Source of the DNA: JAJYSO01 sp964586655
Lineage (GTDB): Bacteria; Bacteroidota; Bacteroidia; Flavobacteriales; Flavobacteriaceae
Reading direction: 5' to 3'
Assembly (NCBI GenBank): GCA_964586655.1
Contig: CAZPGY010000003.1
Span: 124,001 to 188,000, forward strand
DNA: 64,000 nt
The notes under the pieces are model-generated. The model saw nothing but the letters and a program-made list of their open reading frames with translations. It was not told the DNA's origin and did no database searches. The position numbers were made by a program, and so were the translations under genes. Below are positions 1-7,668 of this stretch, piece after piece. Numbering within the stretch: position 1 is the stretch's first letter; each line of letters opens with the position of its first letter.

Positions 1-16
1 ATAGGTTCTACCACTA

Positions 17-144
17 ATACCGTAATGACAATTAATATAGACCCGCTTCAGCTTCTGGCTTCGCTGCCCTATTTAATTGTAAACATACGGCATGACAGAT
101 TAGAGGAATCAATTTTTAGTCTATAAAAATTTTCATTTTCGTAT
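17..144. repeat. 128-bp inverted-repeat element, copy A (MITE-like)
   Basis: This non-coding segment is repeated almost exactly at 24881-25008 with the same length. The outer 26 bp at each end (17-42 and 119-144) form an imperfect inverted repeat, about 20 of 26 positions, starting ATACCGTAATGAC on the left. Inside, ACAATTAATATAG (27-39) and CTATTTAATTGT form a second nested stem around a centre rich in GCTTC. It carries no ORF. I infer a non-autonomous mobile or structured RNA element. No target duplication is visible at this copy. Confidence 0.75.
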
Positions 145-193
145 AATTTAATGAGATTTATAAATTAACGCCCCGGCAAGAAGGGATTAAAAA

Positions 194-222
194 AAACCGT
201 TCGAAAAAAGATCGAACGGTTT
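194..222 (-). terminator. Intrinsic terminator
   Basis: An 11-bp perfect stem, AAACCGTTCGA (194-204) with TCGAACGGTTT (212-222), has a 7-base loop. On the minus strand it is followed by a T-run (the A-run at 188-196). It lies about 80 bp past the stop codon of the minus-strand outer-membrane protein gene ending at 300. Confidence 0.8.
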
Positions 223-244
223 CCCAAAACACGTATGAAAATAG

Positions 245-298
245 ATTGGTTGGTTAGGTGTTTTGTTTAAATTGGTTGGTTAGCTGTGGATTGGTTAG
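245..298. repeat. Three short direct repeats in a 3' untranslated region
   Basis: ATTGGTTGGTTAG occurs at 245-257 and 271-283, and a shortened ATTGGTTAG at 290-298. They sit between the stop codon of the minus-strand gene at 300-827 and its terminator, so they would be transcribed. Function unknown. Confidence 0.6.
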
Positions 299-299
299 T

Positions 300-827
300 T
301 TAGATATTAAATTTAATACCGGCGGCAATCACAAGTTGACCGCCATCAATGATGACATATTTTAACTCGGCAAAAGGTAAAATACTGCTGCCGATATGAA
401 AGTTGGCACCGGCACCCAAATTCAAGCCAAACCGGCCATCACTAACTGACTCAGTTTTTATAGTTTCACCAAACATACCGCCAAAGCTAATCGAGGGAAC
501 GGATACAATGGTATAGTTGAGCCCTGCCAGACCGTAAAAATCTATATTATCCTGCATAAAGTAATAATTGACATTGGCACTAATTTCGTACCATTTAACT
601 TTAAAATCCCCTTCTCCTTTGGGGAAGAAATAAATAAATGAAGGAGAGATGCTCAGCTTATCCAAAACGCCAAATTCTGCGTTGACCCCAATTCCCGGAT
701 TTTCAATTTCTGTTCCATAAGCTAACATGGCACCAATACGGGTGTCTATTTGTGCATTGGCAGCTTTAGGGAGTAGAAAGAGCGAAAATAAAGCTATTCC
801 GATAATGATGAGTTTGAACTGTTTCAT
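300..827 (-). CDS. Small outer-membrane beta-barrel protein
   Basis: The 175-residue product starts with an export signal (hydrophobic residues about 6-22, then KAANAQ), so it should leave the cytoplasm. The rest is alternating hydrophobic, Gly and aromatic strands (for example GLAGLNYTI and FGLNLGAGANFHIG) and it ends in a strand closing with Phe-Asn-Ile. That pattern is typical of porin-like 8-stranded barrels of Bacteroidota (OMP_b-brl type). No enzymatic motif is seen and the ligand is unknown. It appears to be a single-gene unit closed by the terminator at 194-222. Confidence 0.7.
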   Translation of the reverse strand: MKQFKLIIIGIALFSLFLLPKAANAQIDTRIGAMLAYGTEIENPGIGVNAEFGVLDKLSISPSFIYFFPKGEGDFKVKWYEISANVNYYFMQDNIDFYGLAGLNYTIVSVPSISFGGMFGETIKTESVSDGRFGLNLGAGANFHIGSSILPFAELKYVIIDGGQLVIAAGIKFNI

Positions 828-1009
828 AATAGATTGATTTTAAAGTTGATGAATAATTGTTGTTAGTTGTTTTTATTATAAAGCGGCCTTGGTACCATTG
901 AAACGGATATTTATAACAAATTACCCTTTTTTACTTAACACAAGAAAACTTAGTCACATTTACTAATTCATATAAAGATTCCGTGTTCGGTATCAAGACC
1001 GCTTATTTT

Positions 1010-1834
1010 TTAAAATTGCATGGCTGCATAAGCTTTGGTGTCAAATGCATGATCTACCTTTTCGATGTTGACGCATTCCATGGTAATACTTTCTTTTCCG
1101 TTTTTTTTGTCGACGGTTTTCATATACATCATCATTCCGTTTTGGGCATCTGCAAAATATTTTCGCAAGACAGATGGGGTTTCCCGTTTTTTGGAAGCGT
1201 TGAGAATGTTTTGAAAGCCGATGTTAATTTCGTCGGTATAATACATGGTAAATTGCCATTCGTCATTTTCGATGCGTTTCCCGTGACAATTGTAGCCCAG
1301 GAAGCTCTTGTCCGGCAATTTGGTTACCGTATATTCAGAATTGGTGTAAGGGTTATTGGCCCATTCATTACTTTGGTCCAGATCAATACCTGTAGCTGAG
1401 TACATTTTGTTCCCTCGGGAGCTGAAAAAACTATATGCAGTTTCTTTTCCATAATCAAAGATCATAAAAACCTGCATGCCATTTTGTTTTATCTCCATAC
1501 CGGCATAATCACTGTTTTGATCAAAATAGTAAGAAAGAGTTTGATTAATTTGAGAGGTGCTGATTTTCATATCACAGCGATAGCTAAAATCATAATCTCT
1601 TGAAGGTCTGGGTAAATCAGCAGTTTTTTTGCGGGCTTTTTTGGGAGCTGAAAAAATGCTTTCCATACCTTGGCCAACTTCTTTTGAAGTTTTGTCGGCT
1701 GACTTGTTGAGTACGGTATTTTCTGCAGCATCTCCTATTTTATCACCCAATTTTTTGAAAAACTGGGCATGAGCAGGGGTATAGCTCAATAGAAAGAAGC
1801 TGATGAATGCTGAAATAAAAATGAAGCGTTTCAT
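1010..1834 (-). CDS. Exported DUF4412-like protein
   Basis: This 274-residue protein has a signal peptide (residues 1-23, ending AHAQ). A polar linker rich in Lys, Ala and Ser follows up to about residue 75, and then a beta-rich domain that reads like DUF4412: a YRCDMKIST start, a tyrosine-rich strand, then MQVFMIFDYGKETAYSF. The family is found in periplasmic or outer-membrane proteins of Bacteroidota and has no known biochemical role. It lies 22 bp downstream of the small membrane protein gene at 1857-2228 on the same strand, so the two probably share a transcript. Confidence 0.6.
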   Translation of the reverse strand: MKRFIFISAFISFFLLSYTPAHAQFFKKLGDKIGDAAENTVLNKSADKTSKEVGQGMESIFSAPKKARKKTADLPRPSRDYDFSYRCDMKISTSQINQTLSYYFDQNSDYAGMEIKQNGMQVFMIFDYGKETAYSFFSSRGNKMYSATGIDLDQSNEWANNPYTNSEYTVTKLPDKSFLGYNCHGKRIENDEWQFTMYYTDEINIGFQNILNASKKRETPSVLRKYFADAQNGMMMYMKTVDKKNGKESITMECVNIEKVDHAFDTKAYAAMQF

Positions 1835-1856
1835 AACTCAAATTTTATAGTTTCTT

Positions 1857-2228
1857 TTAAATGTTTTTAAACCATTCCGCATAATATTTTCCAAGTACAG
1901 GCAAAGGTTTAGCCTTTTTGTTGACTGCATTTAGAATGCCCATAATCCACATAACGATAATCAAAATACTTCCGACAAGGGAAACCAACCAACCCAAAAT
2001 GGGAATGGCTCCAACAATACTGAGGGCAATACCGGTTACACACAAACCAATGACCTGCCGAATGTGAAAGGCAGCAAAAGCATTCTTTTTATCGTTGTTC
2101 ATGATAAAAGCGATGATTAAACCAATGAACGTGAGGTATGAAATAATGGCAATTGATTTACCGTCATTAATTTCCTCTTCACTATAAGTAACTTGTTCAA
2201 ATTGTTCTGCTTGCTCTGCGTGTGCCAT
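1857..2228 (-). CDS. DUF4870/Tic20-like small membrane protein
   Basis: The product has 123 residues with an acidic, Gln-rich start (residues 1-22) and then three or four hydrophobic helices (about 28-45, 62-82 and 86-105). The pattern of a first helix, a polar turn with NDKKNAFAAFHIRQ, and a Gly-rich helix matches DUF4870/Tic20-like proteins. Their function in bacteria is not established. It is the first gene of a two-gene minus-strand unit with the DUF4412-like gene. Confidence 0.65.
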   Translation of the reverse strand: MAHAEQAEQFEQVTYSEEEINDGKSIAIISYLTFIGLIIAFIMNNDKKNAFAAFHIRQVIGLCVTGIALSIVGAIPILGWLVSLVGSILIIVMWIMGILNAVNKKAKPLPVLGKYYAEWFKNI

Positions 2229-2317
2229 AATTGAAAATTTTTGCGGTTGAAATCAGGACAAATATGCAGTAAAATAAAGGTTGCGTGCAATAGCAAATAA
2301 GTAAAGGGCGGATATGA

Positions 2318-2422
2318 ATGAGTAAATGAGCCATTTGAATTAGTTTTCGTTCAAAAGGAGGCTTTTTGATCAATACTAACTCATATGGGCGTTTTACTCA
2401 TTGGAAACGGGGCTATACTCAT
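2318..2422. promoter_or_regulatory. ACTCAT repeat array upstream of the LytTR operon
   Basis: The hexamer ACTCAT occurs in direct orientation at 2379-2384, 2396-2401 and 2417-2422, twice preceded by T and followed by T. It occurs inverted (ATGAGT) at 2318-2323, with a near copy just after it. LytTR-family regulators usually bind short direct repeats, and this operon encodes such a regulator. I infer an operator for autoregulation; this has not been shown. Confidence 0.4.
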
Positions 2423-2498
2423 TTTGGGGGCTGTGTTTTAAAAATAAAGATTAAATTAACGGCTTTTAAAAGGAAAGAATTAAAGTGCTTTGTTTTTC

Positions 2499-3902
2499 AT
2501 GAGAATCCTATGGCTCATAAATAATGTTGAACTAATAATGAAAGCTTCAATTGAAGCCGGACTATTGTTTTGTGGCGCTATCGGGCTGCTTTGTTTCTTT
2601 ATTTTGTTGATTTATCTTAAATCAAAGGTAAAGGTTTACCTATATTACTTTCTGTTTCTCTTCTTTACGTTTTTGATGGCGATCTTTAGTTTGGGGAATA
2701 CAACTTTGTTGAATGTCCTTTTTCATTGGTCAGATGTTGACGTTGCTGTTGAGTTGATGACGATGTTGGCCTTTTCTGCCTATTGTTTCTTCTCTTTGAA
2801 ACTATTAAGAGTGAAGGCACAAGATGAAAGGCTGTATAAATTGGTTTACGGATTGGCTATCTTAGCCGGCCTTTATGGGGTTGCTTATTGTTTTGTTCGG
2901 CCCGAACTGCCCGAATTGCGGATGCAATTTTTTATAGGCTCCCGCTTCGTGATTCTGTTGTTGTGTGCTATAGCTATTTTCTGGAAACTCATTAAGATAC
3001 ATTCTCCGGTAAAGCATTATTACTTGATTGGTAGTGGATGGTATTTTTTTGGGGCTTTATTGGCCATTCTAAGAGACACCACTTCAGCATTGTTTTTTGA
3101 TGAATTTTATGATTATGCTGCGATGGTATATTTTCAATCCGGAATATTTCTGGAAGTTATTTGTTTTACCTTGGCACTGAGCTACCTTATTTTTAAGTAT
3201 TATGAGGATCGGCAACAAGAATATCTCAAAACCAATGCCTTGGCAATTTACGAAAAAGAAAAAGCTCAAGCTGAGGCCTTGGCCTGGCGAATACAGCTCA
3301 ATCCTCATTTTTTGTTCAACTATCTGAATGTGTTGAAATATTATATTCAAATCAACCAGAATAAAAAAGCCATTGCTTATTTGATGAGGTTTAGCCGATT
3401 TATTCGACAAATAACTGAACTCGACCGGAAAGAGGCTATTTCCTTAAATAAAGAATTGGATTTGACCAAACAATACATCGAGTTGGAGGGGATTCGTTAT
3501 AACAACAACATCACTTGTAAAATACATATAGATAAAAACATAGCGATAAGTGAAGTTAAAGTTCCTCCCATGTTGTTACAGCCTTTGGTAGAAGAGTTGG
3601 TATGGGATCAAAGAGAGGGGGGAGACTGCCCCGATCGTGAAATATCCATCCATATTCACCGGACGAGACAAGTAATTTTTGTTGTTGTTGAAGAAGAAAA
3701 TCAAAGCGATGAACAATTGCCGCTATCGTCTTCCTTGAAAGCTCAAAATGGGGTGGGGAAAAATATCACTGCCGAGCGTATTGAATTGTTCAATAAAAAA
3801 TATAAGAAAAAAATAAAGCTCGATGTCGTTGATCGTTCAGAGCTTATACGTCGAAACAAACGCTCCCAAATGATTATTCAAATTGGGATGGGAGTAAAAT
3901 AA
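2499..3902 (+). CDS. LytS-like membrane histidine-kinase homologue with degenerate ATPase
   Basis: The 467-residue protein has about seven hydrophobic helices (residues about 15-235), then a His_kinase (LytS-type, PF06580) segment. The phospho-acceptor motif LNPHFLFNYLN is intact (His270). The ATP-binding part is not: the N-box normally reading ENAIxHG is EELVWDQ (Glu366 in place of Asn), and no DNGxG box can be found where VVEEENQSDEQ stands. The end still resembles the family (ITAERIELFNKKY). I read it as a probable pseudokinase. I chose the ATG at 2499; a TTG at 2490 in frame is also open. It lies 41 bp upstream of the TPR kinase gene and probably shares its transcript. Confidence 0.75.
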   Translation: MRILWLINNVELIMKASIEAGLLFCGAIGLLCFFILLIYLKSKVKVYLYYFLFLFFTFLMAIFSLGNTTLLNVLFHWSDVDVAVELMTMLAFSAYCFFSLKLLRVKAQDERLYKLVYGLAILAGLYGVAYCFVRPELPELRMQFFIGSRFVILLLCAIAIFWKLIKIHSPVKHYYLIGSGWYFFGALLAILRDTTSALFFDEFYDYAAMVYFQSGIFLEVICFTLALSYLIFKYYEDRQQEYLKTNALAIYEKEKAQAEALAWRIQLNPHFLFNYLNVLKYYIQINQNKKAIAYLMRFSRFIRQITELDRKEAISLNKELDLTKQYIELEGIRYNNNITCKIHIDKNIAISEVKVPPMLLQPLVEELVWDQREGGDCPDREISIHIHRTRQVIFVVVEEENQSDEQLPLSSSLKAQNGVGKNITAERIELFNKKYKKKIKLDVVDRSELIRRNKRSQMIIQIGMGVK

Positions 3903-3943
3903 AAGTTAATTTTGTAAATTAAAAGCAATCGAAAGTACTGTAA

Positions 3944-6025
3944 ATGTTAAATAATTATACTAAACCGGCATTAAATGTACACCGCTTCTTGATGAGCGGG
4001 CTTATGCTTGTGTTTCTTTTGTTCTTATGCGCTCCTGCTGCATTCTCTCAACAAGACCGAATAGCCGAATTAAGAGCACAGTTGAAGGGAGCTCAGCATG
4101 ATTCCCTCAAAGTGGAGCTGTTAATGGATTTGTCACGCCGATTACAATACCAAGAATCTCCCCGCGAGACGGAGTATGAATGCGCACAAAAAGCCATTGA
4201 TCTTGCATTAGAAATTAAGGATACCTTGCTCTACGCCCGTGCGTTGGATAATTTGGGTTTGTTGTACCGATACGGCGGAAATTATGGCCAATCCATTCCA
4301 CTTCATATTAAAGCTTATAAGCTGGTTGCTGATAAAGATAATGTAAGACCGCTTTATAAAATGATATTTGCCAATAATGCAGGAGTAGCTTTGCGATATC
4401 ATCAACAATATGCCCTATCGGTAGCGTACTACCTAAATGCCTTAAAAATAGCCGAGCGTGAACATGATTTGAAAAATATAGCCATTTCCAGTAATGGGAT
4501 GGGAAATGCGCTTTCCAATATCCCAGGAAAAGAGGCGGAGGCTATGACATATTTAAAGCGGGCCTTAAGAGCGGAACGAGAAAGAGGGAATAAGCGAGGA
4601 ATAGCCATGGATTTGCTTTCTATTAGTGGTCATTATATTAACAAGGGAGATTTTGAAAATGCCTTTCTCTACCTCGATTCGCTTTATGCCAATAATAAAT
4701 CGAGGGGAGATGAATATGGAATCGCCATTACTTATCAATTTTATGGCAATGCCTATTTAGCGGAGGGGAAGCAACTGGATAAAGCTGAAACCTATTATAG
4801 GAAAGCTTTAAGTCAATTCAAAGCCATGGAAAACTTTGGCAGGGTGGCCGAATTGCTTAAGAAAATAGGTAATCTTCATTATAAAAATGGAGAATCACAA
4901 CAGGCATTCCAGTACTATTTGCAGTCATTACAGGTGGCCGATAGTTTGAATAACAAACGACTAATTTCAGAAAATGCCTATGCCCTATCCCGCATCAAAC
5001 AACAACAAAACGACTATGCCGGCGCTTTGTCTTATTATAAAAAAGCAAATAACTATGAAGATAGTGTAGCCCTAATTGAACAAAAAGTAAAGATAGCGGC
5101 TTTGACCAATCAATATGAGTTGGAAAAAAAAGAAAACAAGATTACTAATTTGGAGCTGGTGAATCAATTAAATGAGAAACGAGTGGAGGTGCAGCAGCAA
5201 AAAATAAAGAATCATAAGATGTATTTTGGTATCCTTATTTCGGTATTATTTGGGGTGCTGTTTTTTATCTACTTGCAGTATAAAACCGTAAAGGCTAAAA
5301 GAAAAGCGGTAGATTTACTGCATGAGAAACGCGAAGAACTGTTAAAATCAGAATATGAGAAAAACATTGCTCAGGCCGAAATGTTGGCTTCCCGAGCACA
5401 GCTCAATCCGCACTTCTTGTCCAATTGTATGACCGGAGTTCATCTTTTTCTGCAAAAAGGAGAGGTTAAAAAAGCAGATGAGTATTTGATTGTGCTCAGC
5501 CGTTTTTTGAGAATGCTCCTTGAGATTTCACGTAGCGAGACCATTTCTCTTGAAGAGGAGTTCGAATTGATTAAATATTATGTAACCTTAGAAGAAAAAC
5601 GTTTTGGAGAGGGGTTTGTATTTGAAATAGAGGCACTGCCTTCCAAAGAAATGAAAGCAATTGATATTCCTCCTTTGCTTTTACAGCCTTTTGTAGAAAA
5701 TGCCATTTGGCACGGATTGATGCCCTCGGAAAAAACAGTAAAGAAACTGCGTATAGAAATGTGTCAACAGGCCGGTAATATTCAAATTGCCATAGAAGAC
5801 AATGGAGTAGGCAGGAGCCAATCTACAGCTTGTCATGCCAAAGAGTCTCAACAGAACAAAAAGAGCATGGGCATGCAGATTACTCGTGATCGCATCCGGC
5901 AGTTTAATAGCAGCTATAACAAAAAAATTGATTTTGAAATTTTAGATTTAAAGGAAGATTATACCGGTAAAAAACTGGGCACCAAAGTGGTGATAAGCAT
6001 AAAAGGAAACGACCAGAAAAATTAA
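3944..6025 (+). CDS. TPR-repeat LytS-type sensor histidine kinase
   Basis: The 693-residue protein has a signal sequence (about 1-36), a periplasmic region of tandem tetratricopeptide repeats (about 45-375), a coiled coil and one membrane helix (about 426-446). The cytoplasmic kinase core follows. The acceptor motif is LNPHFLSN with His490. The N-box ENAIWHG (Asn586) and the EDNGVG box are intact, so this partner should be able to bind ATP and phosphorylate. The TPR part suggests it senses a protein or peptide in the periplasm. The response regulator gene starts 13 bp downstream, so this kinase is its likely phosphodonor. Confidence 0.85.
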   Translation: MLNNYTKPALNVHRFLMSGLMLVFLLFLCAPAAFSQQDRIAELRAQLKGAQHDSLKVELLMDLSRRLQYQESPRETEYECAQKAIDLALEIKDTLLYARALDNLGLLYRYGGNYGQSIPLHIKAYKLVADKDNVRPLYKMIFANNAGVALRYHQQYALSVAYYLNALKIAEREHDLKNIAISSNGMGNALSNIPGKEAEAMTYLKRALRAERERGNKRGIAMDLLSISGHYINKGDFENAFLYLDSLYANNKSRGDEYGIAITYQFYGNAYLAEGKQLDKAETYYRKALSQFKAMENFGRVAELLKKIGNLHYKNGESQQAFQYYLQSLQVADSLNNKRLISENAYALSRIKQQQNDYAGALSYYKKANNYEDSVALIEQKVKIAALTNQYELEKKENKITNLELVNQLNEKRVEVQQQKIKNHKMYFGILISVLFGVLFFIYLQYKTVKAKRKAVDLLHEKREELLKSEYEKNIAQAEMLASRAQLNPHFLSNCMTGVHLFLQKGEVKKADEYLIVLSRFLRMLLEISRSETISLEEEFELIKYYVTLEEKRFGEGFVFEIEALPSKEMKAIDIPPLLLQPFVENAIWHGLMPSEKTVKKLRIEMCQQAGNIQIAIEDNGVGRSQSTACHAKESQQNKKSMGMQITRDRIRQFNSSYNKKIDFEILDLKEDYTGKKLGTKVVISIKGNDQKN

Positions 6026-6038
6026 AAAACTAAAGATT

Positions 6039-6797
6039 ATGAAAGTAGCTATTGTTGATGATGAAGTACATTGCATCGAAAGTTTGGTTATTCATTTGAA
6101 TGATTTATTTCCGGATGCAGAAATTGTGTATAAGAGTAATAATGTGCGTGAAGCTGCCACTCAGTTGGGGAAACTGGACATCGAATTACTTTTCTTAGAT
6201 GTCGAAATGCCGGGACTTAATGGCTTTCAGCTGTTAGAGCAGTTTCCCAATCGAAAATTTGATGTGATTTTTGCCACAGCCTATAGTCAATATGCTGTTG
6301 AAGCTTTCAAAGCCAAGGCCATTAATTATTTACTCAAGCCGATTGACGAAAAAGAACTCAAAGAGGTTATAAAAGAATGGAAGGAAGATAAAGCTCAGGC
6401 AAAAGATTCGAAAGGCCAACTCAATCAGTTGTTGAGTTATCTTAAAAAAGAAGGGGCGTTGAAAAGTAAAATTGCCGTTCCCATTTCGGATGGATTTGAA
6501 TTTGTCGAAATCGACAATATTATGTATTGTCAGAGTCAGAGCAATTATACGATCCTGACCCTTTCGAATGGAAATGAATTGATGATTAGCAAAACTTTGA
6601 AAGGAGTGGAAGCTACCTTACAGCCCTTCTTTTTTATCCGAATTCATCAATCATTTTTGGTCAATCCCAATCATATAAAAAGCTTTCACCGCAAGGAAGG
6701 AGGGAGCATAACCATGCAAGACGATAAGAAGATACCGGTGAGTTCTAAAAAAAGAAAAATGTTAATCGATTTGTTTGAGGCTATTCAAAAGCAATGA
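6039..6797 (+). CDS. LytTR-family response regulator
   Basis: The 252-residue protein has a receiver domain (1-120) with the acidic pair DDE at 7-9, phospho-acceptor Asp54 in FLDVEMPGLNG, the Thr/Ala switch in FATAYSQYAVEAF and the conserved Lys in LLKPI. A LytTR DNA-binding domain follows (about 146-250; FFIRIHQSFLVNPNHIK). It should be phosphorylated by the TPR kinase just upstream and act as a transcription factor. The ACTCAT array at 2318-2422 is a candidate target. A strong terminator follows at 6931. Confidence 0.9.
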   Translation: MKVAIVDDEVHCIESLVIHLNDLFPDAEIVYKSNNVREAATQLGKLDIELLFLDVEMPGLNGFQLLEQFPNRKFDVIFATAYSQYAVEAFKAKAINYLLKPIDEKELKEVIKEWKEDKAQAKDSKGQLNQLLSYLKKEGALKSKIAVPISDGFEFVEIDNIMYCQSQSNYTILTLSNGNELMISKTLKGVEATLQPFFFIRIHQSFLVNPNHIKSFHRKEGGSITMQDDKKIPVSSKKRKMLIDLFEAIQKQ

Positions 6798-6930
6798 AAA
6801 TTGACGGGAATACCGGAAACTCAAATTGAGGGGTGAAAAATAAAATTCTAACCCCTATCGCGGAATTACTTACTCCCTATAAGACTTTAAATTCAGGTTA
6901 ACTGAAAATACACAACTAATCAATTTTGAG

Positions 6931-6959
6931 AAAAGCCGCCTTCCTGTAAGGCGGCTTTT
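6931..6959. terminator. Bidirectional intrinsic terminator
   Basis: AAAAGCCGCCTT (6931-6942) pairs perfectly with AAGGCGGCTTTT (6948-6959) around a 5-base loop, giving T-runs on both strands. It sits between the convergent response-regulator gene and the minus-strand gene at 6985-7500 and can serve both. Confidence 0.9.
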
Positions 6960-6984
6960 CTTATGAATACTTTCTGCATTTGCA

Positions 6985-7500
6985 CTATATGCGCTGTGTA
7001 GAATAATGAGGCGCTTGATGTGGCGATGCTTTAGCAGGATTTTTCTCTTCGCGAGGAATCAAATTGGGGCGCATGCTTTTAAACCCTTTCATGAATTGCT
7101 CCTGTAAAGCACGCATTTGCTGCAGCATGTGTTGGTGCATTTGTTGAAGGTTGACAAAATTTTGATCAAAAAAGGAATGCCCGAGCGAATCCAAATCAAA
7201 GTTCTGAGGAATACCCATCTGTTTAAAATTAAACCTGATGTCGCTTCTAAAACGACTTAATAGACTGTCCATCTTAGCTTGAGGGACGGGTTTGCCGTTG
7301 ATGGTGGCATAGCGGTAGGTATAAGTAGAGTCCTTTCGAATGAGATTTCCGTTCGCGTCAAATTGCTTGTGAACGGTCCAATGACCATGAGGGGTTTTTA
7401 CACTGGTGGTTTTTCCGGCACGAGTTCCTTCTTTCTTTTGTTGCGCCTGACAAGCCAAAACAGCTAAAAAGGCCAGGCTTAAAAACACAATTCTTTTCAT
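6985..7500 (-). CDS. Exported protein of unknown function, possibly a lipoprotein
   Basis: The product has 171 residues. The N-terminus is a signal peptide whose cleavage region AVLAC resembles a lipobox, so it may be lipid-anchored at Cys17. A short part recalls MORN-like wording (KQFDANGNLIRKDSTYTYR). Residues about 75-145 are rich in Gln, Met and His (MHQHMLQQMRALQEQ) and likely helical. I recognise no family. It is monocistronic and ends at the bidirectional terminator. Confidence 0.55.
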   Translation of the reverse strand: MKRIVFLSLAFLAVLACQAQQKKEGTRAGKTTSVKTPHGHWTVHKQFDANGNLIRKDSTYTYRYATINGKPVPQAKMDSLLSRFRSDIRFNFKQMGIPQNFDLDSLGHSFFDQNFVNLQQMHQHMLQQMRALQEQFMKGFKSMRPNLIPREEKNPAKASPHQAPHYSTQRI

Positions 7501-7668
7501 AAGGCTAAGGTTTTATGATTCAAGAATACCTCTACAAAATAAATGCCTTATGCTGTTTTTTACTATTAAAAATATCAGAAAATATTCTTTATAAATGCCA
7601 ACGAAAATCAAATTGATTCTTTTGGATATACGGCGCTAAAAGTGGCGTCAAAGCGGAGAATATGAGTC

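Noticed and set aside
983..1399. 138-residue plus-strand ORF
   Set aside because: It lies entirely antisense to the DUF4412-like gene, has no family resemblance and is explained by the reading-frame shadow.
2490..2498. TTG start for the LytS-like gene
   Set aside because: The ATG nine bases downstream is in frame and more likely; the TTG adds only three residues.
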